The translations under genes and the position numbers were made by a program. Positions 31,190 to 40,700 of a stretch of 41,340 nt of DNA are shown piece after piece. The notes below the pieces were generated by a model. It ran no database searches and was not told the DNA's origin. It saw nothing but the letters and a program-made list of their open reading frames with translations. This DNA is from Candidatus Poribacteria bacterium (GTDB lineage: Bacteria; Poribacteria; WGA-4E; WGA-3G): NCBI GenBank assembly GCA_022820835.1, contig JAJEET010000124.1, positions 1 to 41,340 on the forward strand, given 5' to 3'. Within the stretch, counting starts at the first letter, position 1. Every line of letters begins with the position of its first letter.

Positions 31190-32245
31190 TTTTTTGTACG
31201 TACTTGGTTCCCCTTCCCTTCCCTTTCACAGCTAATAAACTCTTATCCGCCATATCCCGTAGTTCCTCATAGGCAGTTGTGTTTGAGACTTGATTAATCT
31301 CTATGTATTCCTTCCTCGTGATTTGCCCGTTTCTTTGGACATAGAAAAACGCATTCCTTTGGCGTTCATTCAACTGCTCTGAAATATCATCGATCTCTAT
31401 AAAAGTGCTCTCTTGAATCGGGGAATCAAAGATGATTTTGGTTTCAATGGGGTGAAACTCATAACGCGGTGCTTTGTTTCCCCACTCCCTACATAATCTT
31501 TGCATCATCCTGATACCGGCACCGTACCGTTCAATGAAACCCACATCAAACATGAATTGACTCAAAGTAGGGTTTACAGGGTTGTGAGTCGGTTCATCTG
31601 GACTAACACCTTCAGGAAAAGTGCCAGGACTGATAACCTCAACGCGGTTGTCAAATATAAAGACCCGGACATCCGCAGTTTCTTGATAATAATGTTGTTC
31701 AAAAACGCTGCCATGTTCATATCTCGCGGTGTAGACACATTCCGGATTGTCTCTCGACGGGTCAGATACCATTCGACTTTTTTCTTATCTATATCATCAA
31801 GTCCAGCACGTGTAACTAAGAGTTGATCCCAGGTTTGTCCGGTAGCGTTGAGGTGCATCTGTGCAATCTCTTGTGGCGACATGACGCGGTTGCTATTCCC
31901 GACTCTCTTATAGCATCTACCCCTAACAGCAACAGGTTTTATGGAAGCTTCCGAGATATGCACCAACAGCACTGATTTTCCTTCTACGTCAACTGATGCA
32001 ACGTCCAGGACCGCCCGCGGTTCAGTCGCTTGCGAAATCCGGTTTGATACATCTCTTAGCGTCTCTTTGCCGATGGTAATACCTCTGATTTCTCCGCTAT
32101 CAGACACGCCAATAAGAATCGTACCGCCATCGGTATTCGCAAACGCGGCAGCAGTTTCAATTACCTCTTGATCGAAGTTCTCTTTGAATTCGGTTGTGGT
32201 ATTTTCGACTTGTGCGATGCGTTGTTTGAGTTCTGCGGTTTCCAT
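31179..32245 (-). pseudogene. AlbA_2/HATPase regulator broken by an internal deletion
   Basis: The 5' part (32245 to about 31710) encodes the AlbA_2/Schlafen-like DNA-binding domain (TEFKENF, AAAFANTDGGTILIGVSD) and a linker ending AAFLNNI. The 3' part (about 31705 to 31179) is in another frame and encodes the end of the HATPase domain (YYQETADVRVFIFDNRVEVISPG, VGFIERYGAGIRMM) and a winged helix. Related proteins have about 130 more residues between these parts, including the rest of the ATPase fold. The simplest explanation is a deletion near 31705 whose ends join out of frame. The ORFs 31574-32245 and 31179-31772 may still make fragments, but an intact regulator is not encoded. The family is usually a RecG-like or transcription regulator. 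Confidence 0.8.
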
Positions 32246-32377
32246 AGTCTTTTTCGGTTATCTAATCGGGACGATGGTTGTTCGTGCGCTGAACTTTTCC
32301 GTTTTTGTGACAGATGACGAATTCCGGGTTCTGATTTCGGCTAACTTGTTGTCAATTGTTTTGGCGAAGGTATTGAT

Positions 32378-33208
32378 CTAAAAGTCTCTCTTTACAAATG
32401 TGATAAGTGTTTGCGTCAACCACTCTGTGTCGGGGAGTTCCACAAAGGCTCTATCGTGGAGGGCTCCTTCCAATTCTGCGATGTAGCGTTTTTCTTCCTG
32501 CAGACCGGTATCTTGTTGCCACTGTTTGAATGCTGTGCGTTCCCCTTCTTCAAGATAGTATATAGCTGCGCGGATGAGTTGCGTATGCGTATCCACTGCC
32601 CGGATATATTCTATTGGGTCGCCCGAAAGTTTAACAAGCAACTCCCCAGCGAGATGGCTCCAGGTCGTCAACTTAGCGAGCGCGAACATGTTCAACTCCT
32701 GCCGGTTCATTTTGAGCACATGGAGCCAGGATGCGAGCTCACTTGCCGTATACTGCCTACCTTGCAGCGTTTTCAGGTTAAACCTGAGAGTTGTAAAGGG
32801 TGCCGTTGGATCGTCGGCACCTTGTCTGTAAGGTAGGTATCGAAGTCGTCTGAGTCTAAGCCCGGTTAGGGTTGTGCCGATAAGTGCGTTCGGGTAAACT
32901 CCCTCTGCAGGAAAATTGAGGGCGGAAATATGTGGCAATGTCGCTTTTTCAATACGCGCGAGCATGGCGAGCGAATCGCCTTCATAGTCGGCTACCTCAA
33001 GGTCATCAATAACGCGGGGATCCACACCAGCTATCTCTCCGAATTCTTCTTGTGTTTGACCGCCGGAGGTACGTAAATCATAGACATGTAGCGAAATCTC
33101 AAAATTAACCGCTTCTTCCTCTAGCCGAGCCAGTTTTTCAGGATCCCCCTTAATGAAAAGTTGGTGCATAATTTCTACTGCCTCTGTCGTGGTTCTTTTA
33201 TCATGCAT
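32378..33208 (-). CDS. XRE-type antitoxin with a large C-terminal domain
   Basis: A 276-aa protein starting at the ATG 33208, with AGGAG upstream. Residues from about 36 to 95 form an XRE helix-turn-helix (SLHVYDLRTSGGQTQEEFGEIAGVDPRVIDDLE). The remaining 180 residues form a second helical domain (TLTGLRLRRLRYLPYRQG..., ELASWLHVLKMNRQELNMFALAKL) that I do not recognise and that ordinary RelB/HigA antitoxins lack. The start overlaps the RelE-like toxin by 8 nt (ATGCATGA). It likely neutralises the toxin and binds the operator at 33621-33643. The extra domain may sense another signal. Confidence 0.82.
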   Translation of the reverse strand: MHDKRTTTEAVEIMHQLFIKGDPEKLARLEEEAVNFEISLHVYDLRTSGGQTQEEFGEIAGVDPRVIDDLEVADYEGDSLAMLARIEKATLPHISALNFPAEGVYPNALIGTTLTGLRLRRLRYLPYRQGADDPTAPFTTLRFNLKTLQGRQYTASELASWLHVLKMNRQELNMFALAKLTTWSHLAGELLVKLSGDPIEYIRAVDTHTQLIRAAIYYLEEGERTAFKQWQQDTGLQEEKRYIAELEGALHDRAFVELPDTEWLTQTLITFVKRDF

Positions 33209-33593
33209 AATCGATCTCCTGTGTGTGAAGAGCAGGATTTTGTTCAAATTGCCGTTTTCGGTTGCGTGAGCGTTGGACATCCCGTTGTGAAACAGCAGAG
33301 GTCTTTTTCGCGATCCCATCCGTGAGAACAGCGATATTGCCGTCATGCCAGAAGTAGAAGAGTCGGTACCTGATCGTGCCATATCTCGCCCGCAACTCAT
33401 AGATTTCCGCTGTGATTCGGTGGACATGTGGATGTCTGAGATAGCGGCCCCTCTCTTGCAACTGCTCAATTGCGTTCAGACATTTTTCTTGGTGTTCCGC
33501 TGGCAACCCATCAAGCCAGTTTTGGATAGGAACACGCCCACTCCGCTCGCGATAGAAGACGACTTGCGGCGGTTGTGTTTCTGCTTGTGTCAT
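33201..33593 (-). CDS. RelE-superfamily toxin (Gp49/HigB-like)
   Basis: A 130-aa toxin of the phage-derived Gp49-like/RelE type, probably cutting mRNA on ribosomes. Landmarks are VVFYRERSGRVPIQNWLDGLP at 11-31, then a charged strand IYELRARYGTIRYRLFYF at about 64-81 and KKTSAVSQRDV near 96. It is longer than most because of a 25-residue tail. The gene precedes its antitoxin with an 8-nt overlap, the usual toxin-first order for this subtype. Its ATG has no ribosome site and lies about where transcription should begin, so the mRNA may be leaderless. Confidence 0.85.
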   Translation of the reverse strand: MTQAETQPPQVVFYRERSGRVPIQNWLDGLPAEHQEKCLNAIEQLQERGRYLRHPHVHRITAEIYELRARYGTIRYRLFYFWHDGNIAVLTDGIAKKTSAVSQRDVQRSRNRKRQFEQNPALHTQEIDYA

Positions 33594-33599
33594 GCGTAT

Positions 33600-33643
33600 A
33601 GTTTATCACGTTTGGGTAGGGTTATCAAGCAAATTTCGATAAC
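33600..33643 (-). promoter_or_regulatory. Promoter and dyad operator of the RelE/XRE pair
   Basis: Minus strand: TTGATA (33628-33623), 17-nt spacer, TAAACT (33605-33600) with extended TGA. A dyad GTTATC-N11-GATAAC (33621-33626, 33638-33643) overlaps the -35 and is a likely binding site for the antitoxin. The 303-bp gap 33594-33896 shows no other feature I can support. Confidence 0.5.
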
Positions 33644-33896
33644 TGAAGAAGGGAAGACTATTAGGTTCTACGTGTTAGGTGTGTTTCGTCTGAATCACTG
33701 ATTTATCGGATGACGCGGGTTTTAAGCTTTCGTGTATTCAACATTTTTGGTATAGCGTTGGATTTCACTCGATGCCCTGCAGCAACAGGAGGTGTGTTGT
33801 CTGTAGACTATTTCTTTTAGATGCTCATGTTTCGATCTCATCCCTTCAACCCAACCTACGATGAGCATCTTCCCTAAATCTGCACGTATGGCTGCA

Positions 33897-36800
33897 TCAA
33901 TTCCCCAAACCCATCCGATATTTGATGTCGTAGTTGATGATGAAGTCCAATTCCTCGTCGGTGAAATCGTAATGTTGAGCAAGCACACGGTCGATCTTGT
34001 CTATGATGGGTTTGGAGTGACGTGGGAAAAATTCGTCATAGACGACTTTGCCAGTGGTTTTGTAACTTGTTTCCTTACGGTGCGCGTGGTGTTTTAAATC
34101 CGCCATCAAGTCAGCAGAAATTTGAGAAAGACTTTGCTTTATCTTCGCCTCCATTTCATCAATTCCGATGCAAAAACCTCTAATTTCGCGTAGATTCAAA
34201 TGGCGACAATCAGAGAGAATAACATACCACCAATAAAAGAGTGAACTATTCAAAGCTGCTACGACTACGGTCGCATCCAATTCTGCTGTTAAGTATAGGG
34301 GCTTGACCTGAGTTGATATTTTCTCCCCATCTCGCTCGTTCCAGAAGTAAGGTGCGAAGTCCATTGCCCGAATCCAGTAACGCGGTGCATTATGGAAATG
34401 TACTGTGTAAGGAGTTCTGCTTCTAATGAGGTAGTTACCTAAAACTGAGAATTGAGATAATTTCTTCCATAGGCTTTGTTCAACGTTACTGTATATTTTG
34501 GTGACCGAGTTTTTAAACGACATCTGCGTAACATCTGCATGTTCCGTAACTGCAAAGAGATGAGAGCGAAACTGTTTATGCCATCTGTGATAGCGAGAAG
34601 CATATAAAATATCAGACGGCTTTGAACCTTGTTGAAGAATATAAATCGCTAACCGTTGTTCGGCTCCGACAAACAATTTTGCCGGACGGATGCTATATGT
34701 TTGAACCCACCCCACTCGCTTAGAACAATGAAATAGATTCTGGATGGATTCCATTCTATCGGTACAGTACACTGAGTGTGGAACTATCATTGATTTCCAA
34801 CCATTGCGCTGAAGAAGACGGAAGCCTCTTTCAAACACAAATGCGTATAGGTTACCGCAACTTTCTGTTTTATAACCTCTAATCGTGTACTCATCCTTCA
34901 CCTCACTATACTCCACATACGGCGGATTGCCAATAATCACATCAAATCCACCGTCTTCAAGAATGCTGTAAAACGCAATGAACCAGTGAAAAGGTTTATG
35001 TGAATTTAGCCAGTTTTCGTAATCAGATTGTTTGTTCGGATCAACGCCGTATTCTCCAGCGAGGTATAAGTTGAGCTTATCTTCCAATTCTTGGAGTCTA
35101 CTCTGCAAATTTTGTTTGTCTGCAGGTGTCACGGCACCACCTAATGTTGTCTGTTGCTTGCGAAACTCCTGAAATAGAATCTTCACATCCTCAGCTTTTT
35201 CTCTAATACGCTTCATTGCATTTTCAAAATCAAGCCTGTTTCTCTCCGGCTTTTCCACCGCATCATAAGTGGCATAACCGACGAGGGTATTGCCTGCTTG
35301 GATGTTAAAATCAATGTCGGGTAGTGGTTCAATCTGTTTCACATCTTCAACCTGTGCTACCATTTTGAGAAAGAGACGGAGCTTGCAAATTTCGATCGCC
35401 TCGTCCATGATGTCTACGCCGTAGAGATTGTTGATGATGATGGATTTGAGGATAAAATATTTGCGGTTCGGATGTTCATCAATGCGGTCAAGGAGTTCGC
35501 GAAAATCGCTGTATCTACGGGAGTTCGGTTTTTTAGAAGTATCCTCTAACCCCCCTGCCCCCCTTATCAGGGAGGAAACCGTTCCTGTCTCATCAAGGAA
35601 AACTTGCATCCGATCAAGACACGCTTCATAAAGCGGTTCGAGGATGTTGAGCGCAGCAAAGAGGAACGCACCGGAGCCACAAGTCGGATCGAGAATTGTT
35701 ACTTCGGTGATGGCTTTCCAGAAGGCGCGGAGCAGTTCGGGGCCCTCGCAATTTTCGATGACATCCTGCGCGAATTGACGGATATTAAGATTGTAGGTAA
35801 TCAGATCGTTGATGTCGCGTACCTCTCCGTTTACGAGTTTGGATCGGACGGTTTCATAACGCTGGCGGCGTGCGACGGTCTCCCGCCAGATTTCTGTTGG
35901 TAAAGCATAATTGGGGTCCGCAAGTGTGTTCCAATCGGTGCGCTTGGAGACATCATCAATTCCAATAGCAATCTCTGGTGGGAGATCTTTTTTCACGCCT
36001 TTTTTCTCAGAATCGTAGAAACCCTTTTTCACAGCATCGTAGATGTAGCGGTCAGGGTCTTCTTGTAGCAAGTTCCAGACGGATGCATCGCCTTCAAACG
36101 CTATTTTGCACGCTTTTTTTGCCTTGTCAAAAAGGAACGGAATTATCGTGTTCTTACTGATGTACTCGGTGATGTCCTCTTTGGTGTAGTACGCACCCAT
36201 CTGTTTCTGGTTGATGTACTTTTCAAAGATATAGCCGAGGACATCGGGGTTGATTTCGTTGTCGTTTTTGAGTGGACGGTCATCAAGGTGCCAGTCGTAT
36301 TGCTCAAAGAACTTGAAAAGCTGTTCAAATGCTGTGTCGGGGATGTCAATGTTTTCGCCGTGGAGGGTCTCCAATTGGTGTTGTTGGAAGATGCCACCGT
36401 TGAGGTAAGGGATTTTACCGAGCAGGCGTTTCATCTCTCTGCTTCGCTCATCTTCCGGTTTCGCAAACCCTTCAAAGAAGAGCGGACAGAGGAAGTCTTT
36501 GTAGTATCGGTTAGTGCCATTCGATTGACTCTCTGTCAGTTTGGTTCGTAGATAGTTTATGTCGTTATCAAGGAAATTTTTCTTTTGGATAAAATAGATG
36601 AACATCAAGCGGTTGAGCATCACAGAGACGTACCACTTTTGCATCTCTTCATCGGGGATGCCTTTGAGGAATTTAAGAAAGGCGTCATGCTCTTTCTTGA
36701 AACGGTCATAGAATTTCTTGGTAACTCGTTCAGCGTAAAAGGCAGTCCCAACGCGTCCGGTTACATCAATAAGTGAAAGGTCCTCTTCCTCTTGAAAAGT

Positions 36801-37238
36801 AAAAGCGATGTTTTGTAGTTTTTGAATCAGAGAATCGCCGGACTGTTCGTCGCGGTTATAGCGGTGTTCACGGCATGCGTCGGGTTTGCCTTGCTCGCGT
36901 TTGACCCACTGCCAAATGTCTGTAGTTTTCTCAGGGTCGGTGTAGATAATGAAGTTCTCATGGACTAATTTCGCGACCTGTTTTTGGATTTTGCGTCGGG
37001 TGGCGTAATCCGGGATGCGCGTAACCCCCCTGCCCCCCTTATCCGGGGGGAAAACTTCTGCAGGACATTCAAAGACGACCATTCCGCGTTTTTCGGCGAT
37101 AGCGGTGAGTTGATATGCTGTTTCGTCTACTGTGATGTTGAGGGTTTCGTTGTGGTTGTCCCAACCGAGTTCTTCAATAAAGAGGTCTTCAAATTCGGAT
37201 TCTTTGAGGTATTGGCGTGTATTTTGCTCGTTAAGCAT
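33897..37238 (-). CDS. Eco57I-class adenine-specific DNA methyltransferase
   Basis: An 1113-aa protein. Residues from about 1 to 120 form an N-terminal segment of unknown fold. From about 160 to 370 a helical region includes GAYYTKEDITEYI, as in many Eco57I/PglX-type enzymes. The methyltransferase has motif I LDPTCGSGAF at 516-525 and motif IV NPPY at 771-774, giving N6-adenine methylation. A target-recognition part follows to the end. No clear endonuclease motif is seen. Two C-rich 32-bp repeats are inserted in frame (35547-35578 and 37022-37053, the latter giving PPDKGGRG). AGGAA precedes the ATG. It lies downstream of a 109-aa gene with its own promoter, and beyond that the PLD-SNF2 helicase. 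Confidence 0.88.
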   Translation of the reverse strand: MLNEQNTRQYLKESEFEDLFIEELGWDNHNETLNITVDETAYQLTAIAEKRGMVVFECPAEVFPPDKGGRGVTRIPDYATRRKIQKQVAKLVHENFIIYTDPEKTTDIWQWVKREQGKPDACREHRYNRDEQSGDSLIQKLQNIAFTFQEEEDLSLIDVTGRVGTAFYAERVTKKFYDRFKKEHDAFLKFLKGIPDEEMQKWYVSVMLNRLMFIYFIQKKNFLDNDINYLRTKLTESQSNGTNRYYKDFLCPLFFEGFAKPEDERSREMKRLLGKIPYLNGGIFQQHQLETLHGENIDIPDTAFEQLFKFFEQYDWHLDDRPLKNDNEINPDVLGYIFEKYINQKQMGAYYTKEDITEYISKNTIIPFLFDKAKKACKIAFEGDASVWNLLQEDPDRYIYDAVKKGFYDSEKKGVKKDLPPEIAIGIDDVSKRTDWNTLADPNYALPTEIWRETVARRQRYETVRSKLVNGEVRDINDLITYNLNIRQFAQDVIENCEGPELLRAFWKAITEVTILDPTCGSGAFLFAALNILEPLYEACLDRMQVFLDETGTVSSLIRGAGGLEDTSKKPNSRRYSDFRELLDRIDEHPNRKYFILKSIIINNLYGVDIMDEAIEICKLRLFLKMVAQVEDVKQIEPLPDIDFNIQAGNTLVGYATYDAVEKPERNRLDFENAMKRIREKAEDVKILFQEFRKQQTTLGGAVTPADKQNLQSRLQELEDKLNLYLAGEYGVDPNKQSDYENWLNSHKPFHWFIAFYSILEDGGFDVIIGNPPYVEYSEVKDEYTIRGYKTESCGNLYAFVFERGFRLLQRNGWKSMIVPHSVYCTDRMESIQNLFHCSKRVGWVQTYSIRPAKLFVGAEQRLAIYILQQGSKPSDILYASRYHRWHKQFRSHLFAVTEHADVTQMSFKNSVTKIYSNVEQSLWKKLSQFSVLGNYLIRSRTPYTVHFHNAPRYWIRAMDFAPYFWNERDGEKISTQVKPLYLTAELDATVVVAALNSSLFYWWYVILSDCRHLNLREIRGFCIGIDEMEAKIKQSLSQISADLMADLKHHAHRKETSYKTTGKVVYDEFFPRHSKPIIDKIDRVLAQHYDFTDEELDFIINYDIKYRMGLGN
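35547..35578. repeat. C-rich hairpin repeat inserted in frame, copy A
   Basis: A 32-bp element (TAACCCCCCTGCCCCCCTTA followed by TC and a G-rich arm) nearly identical to 37022-37053. Its C-run and G-run can pair around TTATCA. It lies in a linker of the methyltransferase at about residues 553-564, between the two methyltransferase motifs. Confidence 0.85.
37022..37053. repeat. C-rich hairpin repeat inserted in frame, copy B
   Basis: Same element as 35547-35578 with only a few differences. It forms CCCCCC-TTATC-CGGGGGG and encodes the PPDKGGRG stretch at residues 64-71 of the methyltransferase, in the same orientation as copy A. Confidence 0.85.
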
Positions 37239-37313
37239 TAAAGGTTCCTATAAGTTTGCATGCTTTCAAAGTGTAACTGTCAGATTTGTGTAAGTTTGTA
37301 TATGGATAGTGAT

Positions 37314-37643
37314 TTACAGCCCAATCTCCTTCTTGATTTGGGGCCACGGTTTTCCGCCACCAGCGTCCAATTCCTGTTCCGCCTCAGCAATATCAACTAA
37401 GACATCCGGTTCTGTGTTGATTAGAGCTGTCTCACGCCATTCAGAGAGAAAAATTGTGAGTGTTGCAGCGTCTTTCTTTCCTTCTGAGATTTGTGATAGT
37501 TGTTTGAGCAATTCCTCGAAAAATTCAACGAACTCTTCTGTTTCCAGGCTTTCGATCCAGTCAAGTGAATTTGGCGGCACGATGGATTTGACAATTAACC
37601 GACCGTTCACGTGGTGTCCGGCGACAATTTCGTGCTTTTTCAT
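37314..37643 (-). CDS. Small acidic protein between methyltransferase and helicase genes, unknown
   Basis: A 109-aa helical, acidic protein starting MKKHEIVAGHHVNGRLIV. It has a GGAG site and its own promoter (37682-37710). I recognise no family. Its position between the helicase and the methyltransferase, in the same direction, suggests it belongs to the same system, perhaps as an accessory or regulatory subunit. It is also about the size of an antitoxin. Gap to the methyltransferase: 75 nt. Confidence 0.65.
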   Translation of the reverse strand: MKKHEIVAGHHVNGRLIVKSIVPPNSLDWIESLETEEFVEFFEELLKQLSQISEGKKDAATLTIFLSEWRETALINTEPDVLVDIAEAEQELDAGGGKPWPQIKKEIGL

Positions 37644-37681
37644 TTTGAATCTCCGTGTAGTAAGATATTAGGTTTAGGTGA

Positions 37682-37710
37682 ATTATACACAATGTGTCAG
37701 TAAAATTCAA
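37682..37710 (-). promoter_or_regulatory. Promoter for the 109-aa protein and methyltransferase
   Basis: Minus strand: TTGAAT (37710-37705), 17-nt spacer, perfect TATAAT (37687-37682). It would start near 37675, about 32 nt before the ATG at 37643. It lets the methyltransferase be made independently of the helicase/nuclease. Confidence 0.6.
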
Positions 37711-37724
37711 GGTTTTTTCAGATG

Positions 37725-40700
37725 TTACGTCGTGCGAAGTCCGAGTGAACAGACGATCTGCGGTTCTTGTGTTTGCCGCTCCTGCTCAACGATGCAGAGT
37801 CGTTCTGTCTCCCACCGTTCAATGACTAATGCAGCAAGGTCGGCGTTGGAGATACCACCACGGAGTTGACGATTGAGGGTTTCAGTGGCTTCTCGCCGCA
37901 GTGGATAGCGATAGATGGCTTCAATGACCTGCTTAAGTGCTGGCGTGCTAAGCAGTGTCCCCTCTACCTCCGAGGCATAATCCTTCAGACGTTCATAAGT
38001 ACGGAACCGTGCGCCAGAGGGTCGTCCGAGCTGCCCACCCACGGATCGCTCTTCAGAGAGGATCAACTTTGCGGCTGCTTCCACAAGGTTATGATGTTCT
38101 TCAAGCGGTAGGAGTGCCTCCGTGTCAGGTTGACAGGCTGCGGCTTGGAGGATTGCAAACTGCGACTCCGTTACGCTTTCGCCGTTTCGATCTATCCATG
38201 CCAGTGCGTCGTTTTCGTGTCCTGTTCGGATGTAGACGAGCGCGCCTTCGGGTTCAGTATCGGTTGGTGTGTGCGGTTGCGTTGAATAGACAACGGACGG
38301 GAGTGCAGGCACAATTTCTTCTAAATCTGGATCCTGCGTAACGGCGTTTTTCCAAATTTGGTAGGCGTGGGAGGCGAGATCTACATCGTTATCTTGGGCA
38401 TCGTCAAGTAAACCTGCTCTTTCGTTATAGAGATCAACAATTCTCTCATTGCCTTCCTCACCGTCATCTTCAAAAAAGGCTTCATCCGTGCCGATAACTT
38501 CTCTGTTCTGCTGGAGGCGTGCACGGACGCGTCCACGCAAGTCGATAATGCGTTCTACACCTTCAGCAGGTAAGAACGAATAACACAAGATATCTTCTGC
38601 TGTTTGCCCAATCCGGTCAACTCTGCCTGCACGTTGGACTAACCTTATGATTGCCCATGGAAGATCGTAGTTGACGACGATTGCGCAGTCTTGTAAATTT
38701 TGACCTTCACTGAGGACATCCGTACTGATAAGTACCCGCAGCTCGTCTTCTGAATTGATTCTATCGCGTTTATCGTTACTCACCGGACTGAAGCGGTGTG
38801 CCAAAGCGGTCGGGTCTGCTGAGTCGCCGGTTGCATCGGCGATATGTGTCATGCCACGTTCTGAGAGTGCCTGTGTTAGGTATTTCACGGTATCCGCAAA
38901 TTGCGTGAAGACCAAGACCTTATCGTTCGGGTGTGTCTCGGTTAAGAGCGTCTCAAGGGCATTGAGTTTTTCGTCTTTTTCGGGGTCCCATGTACCGTAC
39001 TGTTGTAAGACTTTAGTGAGTGCGATTGCGTCTTCGGTAAGATTTTCGTGAAGCAACGGGTGGAAGAGGTTCGTACGGAGCCACTTAAACCGGCTTTTAT
39101 ATTTCGTTGTGTAGCGTCTGTAGATTTCGGCGGCACGTTGTTTATAGGCATCGGGTGTGTATGTGCTTGCCTGTGAATCTGGGTCATCTATCTGTGTGTC
39201 ATCGGCATCACCGGAAACGTCTAAGATGAGCGTGGCATCCTCTGTATCTCTGTCTTCAAACCGAGAGTCGAGCATCTCAGCGTTTTGCGACCCGATGGGT
39301 AAAGGCTCACCGTTCTCAATGGCGTGAAGGAAGATATAGTTGCGTAGAATATGGCGATCAACAGATTGGATAAACGCTTGTCCGCTGCTTTCGAGGCGTT
39401 TGAAAAGGTTCGTCCGGCAAAACCCCATCAACCGTTGTCCACCGCGGAAGAGGTCTTGTAATTGCTGCTGTTCTGATTCCGTTGGCCCCTCCCCAGTAAC
39501 GGGCGGGGACCCCGGTTCTGACGGTGTGTCAACAATATAATTTGCAAGTCCGTATCGAGCGAGTTTCAAACTGCTGATAACGTTCACGACAGAAGGAGAA
39601 TATAGCTGCGCATAAGTGTCATCCGGGTCTTTATCATCAATTGTGAACGTAATCGTTTTCGGTACGCGTGTCGGGAAGTAGGAAGGCGTGCCGTCTGAAA
39701 ACAAAAGGAACTTCCGTTTTGTTTCAGGATCCGTTTCAGCGTAGTTGTCCATGATGAAGCTGCGGGTTCGGCGCACAAGGTAGCGGCGCATCAGTTCACG
39801 CCAATCGTCAATATACTCGCTGTGTTCAAACGCTTGAAGTGTGCGGATACCGCTCTGATGTTTGCTATTAAATTCGATGACACCGCCTAAGGATTTGATG
39901 TATTGCTCGGGACGGATACCGAGGTCTTCGGTTTCATCGACGAACAATCGGAGTTGATTAGAGAGGTCGAGATAGGTTTTGTTGTAAGGCGTTGCGGAGA
40001 GAAGAATAACTTTGCTTTCGTTTTCGTGGATATATTCCTGAATGGCTTGGTAGCGTTTGCCTTCACGATTTCTGAGGTTATGGCTTTCGTCAATCATAAC
40101 AAGCCGATAGCGACGAAGGTCGGGCAACGTATTGATGACTTGGCTGATGGAGAGGACTCTCCCGCGCAGGCGATATTCCTCCCGATAATCTTCCCACATA
40201 TTGACGAGGTTTTTCGGACAAATAATCAGCGTTTCGAGGTCGTAATCGTCTTCCTGTATCCGTGCAAGTGCCGTTCCCATGAGCGTCTTACCGAGTCCGA
40301 CGACATCACCTATGAGTACGCCGCCGCGTCTGTTGAGGTGATGCGCTGCGATCTTCACGGCGGCGGTTTGGAATTCAAACAGTTTGTCCTCAAACTCGCG
40401 TGGAATCCGAAACTCAGTTAATCCAGCGCGTGCTTCCTGAGACAGATGATACGCCATTTTCACGTAGATGTGATGCGGCGGAATCGGTTCCTCACGTGCC
40501 CAACTCTGCTCAATAATTTCGGTTAATTCTTTGGAAATATCGATGCACCATTTGTCGTTCCACCGGTCTTCAAACCAACTCTCTAACTTCTCACAAGAAT
40601 CTGAGTCAACGACATCAACGTTGAGCTCTCCCTGTTGCGAAAGTCCGGAGACGGTTAGATTGCTACTACCGAGGTAACCTACAGTGGGTGTGATCAGGTC

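Noticed and set aside
32209..32469. Possible gene or read-through in the gap between the AlbA_2 remnant and the XRE antitoxin
   Set aside because: The plus-strand frame is short with no ribosome site, and the minus-strand continuation past the antitoxin stop has no start codon or similarity I recognise.
33209..33469. Longer start for the XRE antitoxin at 33469
   Set aside because: The extra 87 residues are the RelE gene read in another frame. The ATG at 33208 has AGGAG upstream.
33722..33988. 88-codon minus-strand frame at the methyltransferase 3' end
   Set aside because: It overlaps the last 30 codons of the methyltransferase, lacks a ribosome site and has unusual composition. A decayed fragment is possible but not supported.
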